Shown: positions 35,184 to 43,911 of the stretch, piece after piece
Numbering within the stretch: the stretch's first letter is position 1
How the letters are laid out: every line of letters starts with the position of its first letter
Assembly: GCA_002280855.1 (NCBI GenBank)
Contig: NCEU01000008.1
Location: 186,001-250,000 of the forward strand
Direction of reading: 5' to 3'
Source of the DNA: Sphingomonadales bacterium 32-65-25
GTDB lineage: Bacteria > Pseudomonadota > Alphaproteobacteria > Sphingomonadales > Sphingomonadaceae
DNA: 64,000 nt
Position numbers and translations under genes: made by a program
Notes under the pieces: generated by a model
What the model was told of the DNA's origin: nothing
The model's database searches: none
The model's input: the letters and a program-made list of their open reading frames with translations, nothing else

Positions 35184-36941
35184 CTATTTGCCAGCCCGCT
35201 TCAGGCTCCAATGCACATCGGCGGCCATTTTCTGGGTGCCGCCGGAAACCACCAGCTGCTGGGTGCGCTGGATGGTGCCGGCCCCATCAACCCACACCGA
35301 TGGTTCGATGGCCAGCCGGCCAGCGCCGCTTTCCAGCCGTACCTTGAACGCCCAGATGCGGCCCGCAGGCGTCTTCAGCAACGCGCCCATGCCATCGGCG
35401 GTGGGCGTCGCCGAAACGCCGGGGCCGAGGTGGAAGCGAACATCGAAATTGCGTTCGGCGCGGCGGCGCAGCAAGCCGGCAGGCGCCGCTTCGATCAGAT
35501 CCTCGCCGGCCAGTTCAGTGCCGTCGGCGGTGAGGAACAGGCGCCGGCGCACCAGCATGCCGAAGCGCTTGGCATAACCATTGTGGCTGGTCTCGATCAG
35601 CTGGCCTTCGGCGCTGCTGCGCAGGGCCAGCGTCACTTCCTCCACCCCGGCGGCGAGCGTGCCATCGTCGCGGATGCGGGTGGAATTGGTGTCGGCAATC
35701 ACCAGAGTCGAATGGGCGGCGGTGGTGGACAGGCCTGATGCCAGCGCCGGCGCCAGTGGCGCGGCGAGGCCGCGTACGCCGCCGCAATTGCTGATCAGCC
35801 GGTCGGGGCCGTCGCTCATCTCAAAGGCCAAAGTCCCAGCGTGGCCGCTGTTGGACAGGCGGGCCGATGGCGGCGGCCCGGCATCGATCACCACCACGCT
35901 GCGCCCAGCCGATAGCCGGTGATAGCCGCTCCAGCGGCCGCCGCGGCGGATCTCGGTGCCGGTTGCTGCCTTGCGCGAAAGCCGGTCAAGGGCATCGGCG
36001 CCGATCACTGCGCCGCCATGCCACGCACCGATCTGGCCATCGCCCAGCATGAGCCCGCGCAGCGCCGGGGCGAGCCGGGCCAGCGTATCGGCAAATACCG
36101 GCGGCGCGCGGTTGCCCAGTGCTTCTGGCGCGCCGGCGGTGAAGATCAACAGATCGGCCAGCGTCAGGCCATCAATCGGCGCGCGGCTGGCGATGCCGCC
36201 GTCGGGCAGCACCAGCGCCGGCAGCAACTGGTTGAGCCCAGCCAGTGCCGCACTGGCGCGGACGTCGCCGCCGGGGATCAGTGTGCCAGCGGCATAAAGC
36301 CCGCACAGCGCCTTGGCCTGCGCCAGGCCTTCGGTGCCGCGCCGGGCGGCGCGATCAAGGTGGCGGGCCCAGGTCGCCATCGCCGACAGCACCGCCGAAC
36401 GATAGATCTGGTTCGATGATGACAGGATCAGCGGCGCATGGCCCAGCGCCATCAGCAGCCGCGTCCCGGCCAGATCGGCGCGCCAGCCCAGCGCATCATA
36501 TTCGCCCATGCTGGCCAACCAGCGTTCGACCAGATTCTCCGCCGCGCGCCGCGCTGCCTCGCGATCGGGCAGGATCGCCAGATCGCGCAGCCATTCCCAG
36601 CCATGCGCCCATTCCAGCCACTCCGGCGGCGGGCCGGCTTCGCGGAAATTGATGTCCCGCGTCATTTGCGTATGGCCGGCGTGGATCAGGCGGCCAGCGA
36701 TGATCCGCTCACCGATATGGGGGTCGCCGGGCACCGGATCGGCCGGCGCAGCCAGAAGTTTCAGCGGAAAGCGGCCGCGCAGGCGAAAGCTGTGCAGCGG
36801 CGAGGCATAGAGCCGCGACGTGAGTCCCGCAGCCAGTTTCTCCGATAGCGACAGGCCGCGATCACCGCTGCCACGGCGCAAGCTGCCATCCTCATCTTCA
36901 AGTTCGGGCTGAGCCGTGGGAGATTGGGGCGGTTTTGCCAT
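35184..36941 (-). CDS. Heparinase II/III family protein
   Basis: The 585-residue protein has an N-terminal helical toroid-like region (about 80-330) and a C-terminal beta-rich heparinase II/III domain. The latter has GHAGTLAFEMSDGPDRLISN followed by the segment around STTAAHSTLVIADTNS. Family members are polysaccharide lyases, but this subgroup, found next to purH in sphingomonads, has no defined substrate known to me. No signal peptide is seen. The ATG at 36941 shares a base with the rpe stop (TGATG), so the pair is coupled. Confidence 0.88.
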   Translation of the reverse strand: MAKPPQSPTAQPELEDEDGSLRRGSGDRGLSLSEKLAAGLTSRLYASPLHSFRLRGRFPLKLLAAPADPVPGDPHIGERIIAGRLIHAGHTQMTRDINFREAGPPPEWLEWAHGWEWLRDLAILPDREAARRAAENLVERWLASMGEYDALGWRADLAGTRLLMALGHAPLILSSSNQIYRSAVLSAMATWARHLDRAARRGTEGLAQAKALCGLYAAGTLIPGGDVRASAALAGLNQLLPALVLPDGGIASRAPIDGLTLADLLIFTAGAPEALGNRAPPVFADTLARLAPALRGLMLGDGQIGAWHGGAVIGADALDRLSRKAATGTEIRRGGRWSGYHRLSAGRSVVVIDAGPPPSARLSNSGHAGTLAFEMSDGPDRLISNCGGVRGLAAPLAPALASGLSTTAAHSTLVIADTNSTRIRDDGTLAAGVEEVTLALRSSAEGQLIETSHNGYAKRFGMLVRRRLFLTADGTELAGEDLIEAAPAGLLRRRAERNFDVRFHLGPGVSATPTADGMGALLKTPAGRIWAFKVRLESGAGRLAIEPSVWVDGAGTIQRTQQLVVSGGTQKMAADVHWSLKRAGK

Positions 36942-37603
36942 CAATGCCCCTTCAAGGCCGCGATATTGGCGGCATATTGCGCTGCGCCGCCCTTGAAGCT
37001 GGCGGTGCCGGCGACCAGCACATCGGCCCCGGCGGCAATCACGGTGGCGGCATTGCCGGCATCCACGCCGCCATCCACTTCCAGATGGATCTGGCGCCCG
37101 CTGTCGTCGATCATCCGCCGCAGCCGTTCGATCTTCTTCAGCTGGCTGGTGATGAAGCTCTGCCCGCCGAAACCGGGGTTCACGCTCATCACCAGGATAA
37201 GGTCGATATCGCCCAGCACTTCGGCGACCAGTTCCACCGGGCTGGCCGGATTGAGCGATACGCCAGCCTTTTTCCCCAGCGCCTTGATGCGCTGGATGGT
37301 GCGATGCAGGTGCGGGCCGGATTCGGGGTGGACGGTGAGGATATCGGCGCCGGCCTCGGCAAAGGCTTCCAGATATAGATCAACCGGGCTGATCATCAAG
37401 TGCACGTCGAATGGCAGGTCGCTGTGCGGGCGCAGCGCCTTCACCACGGCCGGGCCAATGGTGATATTGGGCACGAAATGCCCGTCCATCACGTCGACAT
37501 GGATCCAGTCCGCCCCGGCGGCGCTGATCGCGCGCACCTCTTCACCCAAGCGGGCGAAATCCGCCGACAGGATCGATGGCGCGATGCGAACGGGAAAGGT
37601 CAT
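36941..37603 (-). CDS. rpe: Ribulose-phosphate 3-epimerase
   Basis: The 220-residue TIM-barrel enzyme interconverts ribulose 5-phosphate and xylulose 5-phosphate in the pentose phosphate pathway. Visible signatures are [61 protein letters not shown] and [11 protein letters not shown], which include the metal-binding His and Asp residues. It directly precedes the heparinase-like gene. Confidence 0.95.
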   Translation of the reverse strand: MTFPVRIAPSILSADFARLGEEVRAISAAGADWIHVDVMDGHFVPNITIGPAVVKALRPHSDLPFDVHLMISPVDLYLEAFAEAGADILTVHPESGPHLHRTIQRIKALGKKAGVSLNPASPVELVAEVLGDIDLILVMSVNPGFGGQSFITSQLKKIERLRRMIDDSGRQIHLEVDGGVDAGNAATVIAAGADVLVAGTASFKGGAAQYAANIAALKGH

Positions 37604-37692
37604 GCCCGTTATCTAGCAGGGGCTTTGCGGCTGCGGTAGTGGCTGGCCACCACCCGCTGCAACCGACTGTGGATGGTTCGCGTCGGCCTGTC

Positions 37693-38913
37693 TCAGGCCT
37701 TCTGTTTGAGCAGCTTCGTTACCGTCTCGTCGAATTCGCGCTTCACCTTCTCGCTCAGCGCGCCCGTCGCCGGCCCGGCCCAGCCCACGTGCACTTCCTT
37801 CACTCGGCCATCGCGGCCGATGAAGATCGTGCTCGGCCACACCTTCACCGGCGCCAGATCGCCCAGCACCTTCTTGGTGTCTTCGGCGTTGGGTTGGCCG
37901 CCATAGACCATCGGGTAGGGCAGCTTGTAGCGGGTCTTGAAGCTGGTGATCTGGCGCATCGCACGGGCCTGATCGGTGCCATATTCGAACTGCAGGCCGA
38001 TCATTTCCAGGCCTTCCTTTTGCCGGCGCGCCGCGTAGGGGCCCATGAAAATGGCTTCGTCGTGGCAATTGGGGCACCAGGCACCGCCCAGCGTGATCAC
38101 CACCACCTTTCCCTTGTAGCGGGCGTCGTTCAGGCTGATCATCTGGCCTTCCGGGGTCGGCAGGCGGAACGACAGCCGCTCACCGCCGGGTGCCTCGACC
38201 AGCACGGCATTCATCGTCGCTTGGCGCTCCTTCTTCGCTTCCCACGGATTGCCGGCCGGCCGGCTGGTGGCCGCAAACGATGCGCCCTTCAGCGTGTCGC
38301 CGGCCAGCGTGCCCTGCCACAGGCTGGTAAAGCTGCCATCAAAGGTGGAGAGCTTGAGCTGGGTGCCGTTCAGTTCGCCCGACAGATAGCGCATGTCGCC
38401 TGTTGGCAGCTGCACCGTCCCTGATACCTGGGAACCCACTTGCTTCAGCAACACCAGGCCCTTCACCTTGTTATCGCCATAGGTCAGGTTCCAGCGGCCC
38501 GTCACGTTGCCGGCCGGCTTCACTGGCGTCGGCGTGAAGCGCCAGCTGCCGCGCTGGGCCCGGGCAGGCAGCGTGACCGTACCCGTGGCGCGCAGCACGG
38601 TCGCGGTCCCAGCCAGCGTGCCATTGCCGGCCGCTTTCAGCTCCAGCCGGCTGTTGTAGCTTGGGAAGATCAGCGTGATGCTGTCCCCCGTCACCTGCAC
38701 CTGCTCAACCTTCAGCCGTTCCGGCGCGTTGACCAGCCACGCTTGCGGGCCGGTCTTGCCTTCGCGCACATCCAGCGTGAACGGCAGCGGCCCACCGGGG
38801 TGGGCGTCAAAGCTGACGCGCCATTGGCCATAAAGGCCGACTGCAAGAGCCGGGGCAGAAGTCAGGCTGGCGATCAGGCCGGCGGTGAACAGGGTGCGAA
38901 ATTTGGTCATCAT
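37693..38913 (-). CDS. Exported two-domain TlpA-like thioredoxin/redoxin protein
   Basis: The 406-residue product has a signal peptide (LFTAGLIASLTSAPALA), an N-terminal domain of about 200 residues with alternating beta strands (GQWRVSFDAHPGG, GTLAGTATVLRATGTV), and a C-terminal TlpA/peroxiredoxin-like domain. The redox site is GAWCPNCHDEA near residue 290. The protein should act as a periplasmic thiol oxidoreductase; the beta-rich N-terminal domain is possibly a ligand- or partner-binding module. Partner unknown. It stands alone, 89 bp downstream of the end of its neighbour rpe. Confidence 0.8.
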   Translation of the reverse strand: MMTKFRTLFTAGLIASLTSAPALAVGLYGQWRVSFDAHPGGPLPFTLDVREGKTGPQAWLVNAPERLKVEQVQVTGDSITLIFPSYNSRLELKAAGNGTLAGTATVLRATGTVTLPARAQRGSWRFTPTPVKPAGNVTGRWNLTYGDNKVKGLVLLKQVGSQVSGTVQLPTGDMRYLSGELNGTQLKLSTFDGSFTSLWQGTLAGDTLKGASFAATSRPAGNPWEAKKERQATMNAVLVEAPGGERLSFRLPTPEGQMISLNDARYKGKVVVITLGGAWCPNCHDEAIFMGPYAARRQKEGLEMIGLQFEYGTDQARAMRQITSFKTRYKLPYPMVYGGQPNAEDTKKVLGDLAPVKVWPSTIFIGRDGRVKEVHVGWAGPATGALSEKVKREFDETVTKLLKQKA

Positions 38914-38983
38914 GATCCCCCAAAACGCGATTGCCGGTTATCGTTCAAGCCGGCTTTTCTTGTCCTTGCCAAAGCTGGGCTTT

Positions 38984-39529
38984 CTAACGTGCATCGCGTT
39001 CGGCGGCCTGGGCGCGCGCGGCATCTGCAGCCTGCAGCACCGCCCATGCCGCCTGCACGGCGCGGAACCGCTCGGCCACCTCAGGGCTGGTGCCGGCCAC
39101 GTCGGGGTGGCTGGCCTTGGCCGCCGTACGCCATGCGGCCTTGACTGCATCGGCGCTGGCGTCGGCATCCAGCCCCAGTACCCTCAGCGCATCAAGTTCA
39201 GCGCGGCTGCGGCTGCCATCGCCTTCGCCGCCCCATTCCCAGTGGCTGGCGCGGCGATAATTGCGCTGCCGGTCTTCCGAAGCCGCGCGGGCGGCGGCCT
39301 CTTCTGGCGTCAGGCCGCGGAAATAATCCCAGCCGGCGTTATATTCGGCGGCATGTTCCTGGCAGAACATCCAGCGTTCCGGGCTGTTGGGCGCCTTGGG
39401 GGCGGGACGGTCACCCACGTTGGTGCAGCCATCACGATCGCACAGGCGCACGGTGGCGGCGGCGCGTTCCGCACCATAATCCCGCCAGCGCGGGAAGCCC
39501 CAATCATCGTTGCGCCGTTGTTTTGGCAC
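38984..39529 (-). CDS. J-domain protein with N-terminal zinc-ribbon-like segment
   Basis: The 181-residue protein carries a J domain at its C terminus (about 120-175) with the HPD motif in KASHPDVAG, so it can stimulate DnaK. The N-terminal half contains CDRDGC and, about 20 residues later, FCQEH, a likely C-x4-C/C-x2-H metal site. The GTG at 39529 is chosen because GAGGAG lies ten bases upstream; the frame also has a TTG at 39547. This inverted layout, with the J domain last, is known in alphaproteobacteria, but the client is unknown. Confidence 0.82.
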   Translation of the reverse strand: MPKQRRNDDWGFPRWRDYGAERAAATVRLCDRDGCTNVGDRPAPKAPNSPERWMFCQEHAAEYNAGWDYFRGLTPEEAAARAASEDRQRNYRRASHWEWGGEGDGSRSRAELDALRVLGLDADASADAVKAAWRTAAKASHPDVAGTSPEVAERFRAVQAAWAVLQAADAARAQAAERDAR

Positions 39530-39623
39530 GTGCCCGCGTCTCCTCAATCGCCCCTTCTATGCCATGCCGGCCGCCGTTGCGAGTCTGGACGGCTGCGGCA
39601 CAAAAGGGCATGGCTCGCGCCAG

Positions 39624-40803
39624 ATGTTGGCCCTGTTGACCACGCGGCGCTTCGGCCCCCTGTTTGCCACCCAGTTCCTGGGCGCCTTCAACGACAATCT
39701 GTTCCGGACCGCGCTGGTGTTCATCGTTGCCTATGATGTGGCGGCGGCTGATCCCAAACAGGCGGCGTTGTTGGCCTCCACAGCGGCCGGGCTGTTCATC
39801 GCGCCCTTCTTCCTGTTTTCCGGCATTGCCGGTTCCGCCGCCGATGCGCGTGACAAGGCCGGGATTACACGCCTGGTAAAGCTTTCCGAAATTGCCTTCA
39901 TGGCATTGGGCTGGGCGGCGCTGGCAATTGGGTCGCTGCCGCTGGCGCTGGCCGTGGTGTTCCTGATGGGATGCCATTCCACCCTGTTCGGCCCGGTCAA
40001 ATATGCCATTCTGCCCCAGCATCTGAAGCCACAAGAGCTGCTCGCCGGCACCGGCCTGGTGGAAGGCGCCACCTTTGTGGCCATCTTGCTGGGCCAAGTC
40101 GCGGGCGGGCTGCTGGCAACACAGGCGGTGGGGCCGATCACACTGGTCATTGCCGGCTTGGGCTGGCTGGCGTCGCGCTCACGCCGCGCTGGGCCATGCC
40201 TTTGCCAATCGCCGGCTGTTGATCGCCACGCTGGCGATTTCGTGGTTCTGGGCGCTGGGTGCGGTTTACACCAGCCAGTTCGTGCCGCTGGCCAGGAATG
40301 ACATGGGTGCCACGCAAAGCGTCGCCACCCTGTTTCTGGCGGCATTTTCAGTGGGCATCGCCGCCGGTTCGGTGGCGGTGGGACGCTGGCTGAAAGGCCG
40401 CATCTCCACCCGCCTTTGCGGGGCTGCCGGGCTGGCCATGGCGCTGGCCGGCGTTGATCTGTGGTTTGCCATCGGCGCAGTGGGTGCGGCGCCGAAGGAT
40501 GTCGCCAGCTTCTTTTCCGTCGTCGCCGGCTGGCGCGTGCTGATCGATCTCACCGTGCTGGCGCTGGCCGGTGGCGTCTTTTCGGTGCCGCTCTATGCCG
40601 TGCTGCAAACCGCGGGCGACGCCGGCACCAGGGCCAGTGCCATTGCCGCCAACAACATCATCAACAGCCTGTTCCAGGTTGCGGCCGTGCTGGGAGCCGG
40701 GGCAGCTGTGAGCGCTGGACTGGGCGTGCCGCTCGTGCTGATGCTGGCCGGGCTTACGGTGTTGCTGTTGTTGCCAGCGTTGGCGCAGTTGGAGCGGGCA
40801 TAG
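39624..40803 (+). pseudogene. LplT-like MFS transporter, broken by internal deletion and frameshift
   Basis: Two frames together encode one MFS protein. The first (ATG 39624 to the stop at 40301) covers the N-terminal helices, with FGPLFATQFLGAFNDNLFR and CHSTLFGPVKYAILPQ typical of LplT-like lysophospholipid transporters. It loses homology after GLGWLASR near 40173. The second frame picks up at ALGHAFANRRLLIATLAISW and runs to 40803 through the C-terminal helices. Compared with LplT about 27 residues (roughly 80 bases) between the halves are missing, so a deletion that is not a multiple of three is inferred near 40175-40190. It could also be an assembly error. The 3' end overlaps the convergent cytochrome gene by 50 bases. 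Confidence 0.8.
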
Positions 40804-41818
40804 CGGCAATCCACTTCCGGATCAGCGCGTTCCCCTCTTCGTGGGCCAGTGCGCGACCGAATTGGGGCATCATGATGCCGGGTTCGGATGCGATCATGCG
40901 GTGCAGCAGGATGGATTTGTCGGGCTGGCCGGGCAGGATGGAAAATTCATGCCCGCCCGAACCGCGCCCGGCCGCCACCGGCCGCTTCAGCACGCCCAGA
41001 TGCGCCGGGGTGGTCTCTTCGGGCACGAGGTAGAGGCCGGAGTTGGAGGCAAAACCGCCACGGCTGTGGCAATGGCCGCAGTTCACCGCCAGATAGGCGC
41101 GGGCGCGGGCGTCGAGCGGTTCGGCCGCATCATCCCAGCGCGCCAGTATGGGCCAGCCCGCCGCCGGCAATCCCGCCAACCGGCCAGCGGCGGCCCAAAT
41201 CATCAACTGGCTCGGCCCCTCGCCGAACAGCCCGCCATTCAGATTGCCCGCCGTCGGGCCCAGCGGCGTGATCGCCTCGCCGTCCTGGTGGCAGGTCTTG
41301 CACTGGTTCTGGTTGGGTACAGCATAATCGATGGCCTGGGCGCGGCCCGCCTTGTCGATGAACTGGACGGGCACTTTCACGCCGGCGCGCTTCAATACGG
41401 CGCCGCCCGGCTGCTCGACATAGCTCAGCGCCACCCAGCCGGCCGGGCGGTGGATGAGCAGACGCGTCTCGATCATGCGGACATCCCGAACAGGCTGCCG
41501 CATGTCGGCTGGAAAGCCAAAACGTTTGACCAGCACCGTGCCCACCGGAAATGCCAGCGCCCCACTGGCCCGGTATTGCGCGCTGTTCCCCGGCGGCAGC
41601 CAGACAAAGCGATATTTTTCCGCCCCGTCCGAAAACAGCGGCGTGTTCAACGTGTAGGGTCGCACCCCAGCCGCCGGCACCTCGTCGGCATCGAACAGGC
41701 CATAATCGGCCAGCCGTGGCGCATCGGTCGTCAGCAGCAGATCGCCCTGCACGCGTATCGACGGAGCCGCGCCCAGCAGCAGAGCGAGCAGAACCGGGGC
41801 CAACAGCATTCGTCTCAC
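40754..41818 (-). CDS. Exported di-haem c-type cytochrome of the SO_2930 family
   Basis: The 354-residue protein has a signal peptide (LLAPVLLALLLGAAPSI) and two haem c attachment sites, CKTCH near residue 173 and CGHCH near residue 252. The conserved LFSDGAEKYRFVWLPPG and FPVGTVLVKRFGFP belong to the SO_2930-type family (TIGR03806). A methionine-rich GIMMPQFGR near the end may supply an axial ligand. Members nearly always sit beside a parallel beta-helix protein gene, as here, suggesting a joint periplasmic or surface redox function that is undefined. Its ATG overlaps that gene's stop. Confidence 0.85.
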   Translation of the reverse strand: MRRMLLAPVLLALLLGAAPSIRVQGDLLLTTDAPRLADYGLFDADEVPAAGVRPYTLNTPLFSDGAEKYRFVWLPPGNSAQYRASGALAFPVGTVLVKRFGFPADMRQPVRDVRMIETRLLIHRPAGWVALSYVEQPGGAVLKRAGVKVPVQFIDKAGRAQAIDYAVPNQNQCKTCHQDGEAITPLGPTAGNLNGGLFGEGPSQLMIWAAAGRLAGLPAAGWPILARWDDAAEPLDARARAYLAVNCGHCHSRGGFASNSGLYLVPEETTPAHLGVLKRPVAAGRGSGGHEFSILPGQPDKSILLHRMIASEPGIMMPQFGRALAHEEGNALIRKWIAAMPAPTAPTLATTATP

Positions 41819-43029
41819 TTGGCGCGCGCCTCCAGAGCGGCCGGCAGCACGATCGCCGGGCGATCCGCGGCCAGCTTGGTCGGGGTCAGCGGAGCCGGCT
41901 TGGCCTGGGCTGGCGACGTGCCTTGCAGGCCAAGATTGAGCGTGATGCCCGGCGCGTCACTGGCGATGCCGCCGTCGGCGGATTTTTCACCGCCGCCCGG
42001 CACAGTATAGCGGGTGACACCATCCCACATCACCGGCGGCAGCGTGCCGCCCATGGCCGCAGCAATTTCCTTGCCGCCGGCAAAGCTAGGGGATTTGCCG
42101 TTGTTCATGAAATGATTGCCGGCGATGGCGACGGCGCGCGGCAGCGGATTATAGGCCTTGTCGGTGAAGGCCTGGGTGTAGGCGACCACCATCACGGCGC
42201 TGCCGTTATTGCCCATCACATGATTGCCCGACACCATCACATTGGAGTTGGCCATTACCATGATGCCAGTGCCCGATGGCACGCCGGCCACGATATTGCC
42301 CGGCGCGGCAAAGTTCGCATGGTTGTTGTCGATCACCTGGTTGTTCGTCAGCCGCACGTTGCGACCGCCCTGCTGCGGCAGATCGGGCAGATCGAACACC
42401 AATATGCCGCCGGCATTGTTGGTGGCCGTGTTGCCCACCACATCGGCGTCATAGCTGTTTTCGATCTCGATCCCGGCGACGTTCATTTCGGCCCGGCTGC
42501 CCCGCACGATGATGTTCTGCGACTGGCCCACATAGATGCCGGCATCCGAAGCGCCTTTCACCACCGAACGGTCGATCAGCACGTTCTTCGAGGAAACCGG
42601 ATACAGGCCATAGGCGCCGTTGGTGGATTTCGGCCCGCCGGTCCATTCCACCCGCAGGTTGACCAGCGCGATGCCGTCGCTGCCCTTGGACTTCACCCCG
42701 TTGCCGGCGGCATTTTCGATCCCCAGATCGCGCACCACCACATTGTCCGATGTGACCAGCAGGCCCTCGCCGGCGACTTTCTGGGCGGTGAAATCAAGGA
42801 TGGTCTTGTCCGGCCCGTCGCCCTTGACGGTTACGCCATCGACATCGAGCGACAGACCATCGGCGAGCGCATAACGCCCGGCCGCGATATGCACCGTGTC
42901 ACCCGGCTGGGCTTCGATTAGCGCGGTTTGCAACTTTTCCTGGGCGTTGCCGCCCGGCCCGACGTGGATCATCTTCGCCTGCGCCAGCGATGAACTGGCC
43001 AAGAGTGCAATCAGAAGCGCCATGCGCAT
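41815..43029 (-). CDS. Exported right-handed parallel beta-helix protein (SO_2929 type)
   Basis: The 404-residue protein starts with a signal peptide (LLIALLASSSLAQA) and contains repeated beta-helix strands rich in N and G, for example NVVVRDLGIENAAGNGVK, QNIIVRGSRAEMNVAGI and NVMVSGNHVMGNNGSAV. This is the pattern of the TIGR03805 family, which is encoded next to the SO_2930-type cytochrome. Beta-helix proteins usually bind or cleave polysaccharide. No lyase catalytic set is obvious to me. The cytochrome gene follows with a four-base overlap. Confidence 0.85.
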   Translation of the reverse strand: MRMALLIALLASSSLAQAKMIHVGPGGNAQEKLQTALIEAQPGDTVHIAAGRYALADGLSLDVDGVTVKGDGPDKTILDFTAQKVAGEGLLVTSDNVVVRDLGIENAAGNGVKSKGSDGIALVNLRVEWTGGPKSTNGAYGLYPVSSKNVLIDRSVVKGASDAGIYVGQSQNIIVRGSRAEMNVAGIEIENSYDADVVGNTATNNAGGILVFDLPDLPQQGGRNVRLTNNQVIDNNHANFAAPGNIVAGVPSGTGIMVMANSNVMVSGNHVMGNNGSAVMVVAYTQAFTDKAYNPLPRAVAIAGNHFMNNGKSPSFAGGKEIAAAMGGTLPPVMWDGVTRYTVPGGGEKSADGGIASDAPGITLNLGLQGTSPAQAKPAPLTPTKLAADRPAIVLPAALEARAK

Positions 43030-43161
43030 GTGGTGATCCTTCCCCGGTTCCTATTCTTGGGCATGACTTTCCGCCCTTCTGCAATGCCACTCAACCCCTG
43101 AATTCGTCCGGTTAACGCCCATTTATCGCATTGGCGTCGGGGGTTTGTTATCGATGCGCCC

Positions 43162-43911
43162 ATGCACGCTCTGATTCCTGCCCTACAGATCCACGGCCTG
43201 GCCAAGGCCTTTGACGGCTTTCTGGCTGTGAATGGCCTCGATCTCGTCGTGCCGGCCGGGCAGATCTATGCGCTGCTGGGGCCGAACGGTGCCGGCAAGA
43301 CGACAACGCTGCGCATGGTCACCGGCCTCGCCCGCCCTGACGCCGGGGATATCAGCGTGTTCGGGGTGGATGCGCTGGCCGATCCGATTGCCGCCAAGCG
43401 CCTGATCGCCTGGCTGCCCGACGAGCCCTTGCTGTACGATAAGCTGACACCCATCGAGTATCTGGCCTTCATCGCCGGCCTGTGGAATGTGCCGGCTGCT
43501 GACGCCGAACCGCGCGCCGAAGCCTTGCTGAAGCGCTTGACCCTGTGGGACAAGCGCGACAGCCGCTGCGAAGGCTTTTCGCGCGGCATGAAGCAGAAAC
43601 TGGCGCTGGCTGGCGCGCTCATCCACGAACCGCGCCTGCTCATCCTTGATGAACCGCTCACCGGGCTTGATGCCGCCGCGGCGCGTTCGGTGAAGGACAT
43701 ATTGCTCGAACAGGTGGCGGCGGGCGGCACCGTGATCCTGACGACGCACATATTGGAAGTGGCGGAACGCATTGCCCAGCGCATCGGCATCATCCGCGCC
43801 GGCAAGCTGGTGGCGGAAGGCAGCATGGCCGAGCTTTCCGCCGGCCGGGCTGAAGGCACCACGCTGGAACAATTGTTCCTGGAACTGGCACAGGAAGACA
43901 TGCCGGCATGA
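43162..43911 (+). CDS. ABC-2 type exporter ATP-binding protein
   Basis: The 249-residue ATPase has Walker A YALLGPNGAGKTTTL, a signature FSRGMKQKLALAGAL and Walker B LLILDEPLTGLDAA, followed by the H loop TTHILEVAE. The FSRGM signature (in place of LSGGQ) is typical of ABC-2 exporters such as the NatA and EcsA types. It is coupled by ATGA to a permease gene. Substrate unknown. Confidence 0.9.
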   Translation: MHALIPALQIHGLAKAFDGFLAVNGLDLVVPAGQIYALLGPNGAGKTTTLRMVTGLARPDAGDISVFGVDALADPIAAKRLIAWLPDEPLLYDKLTPIEYLAFIAGLWNVPAADAEPRAEALLKRLTLWDKRDSRCEGFSRGMKQKLALAGALIHEPRLLILDEPLTGLDAAAARSVKDILLEQVAAGGTVILTTHILEVAERIAQRIGIIRAGKLVAEGSMAELSAGRAEGTTLEQLFLELAQEDMPA

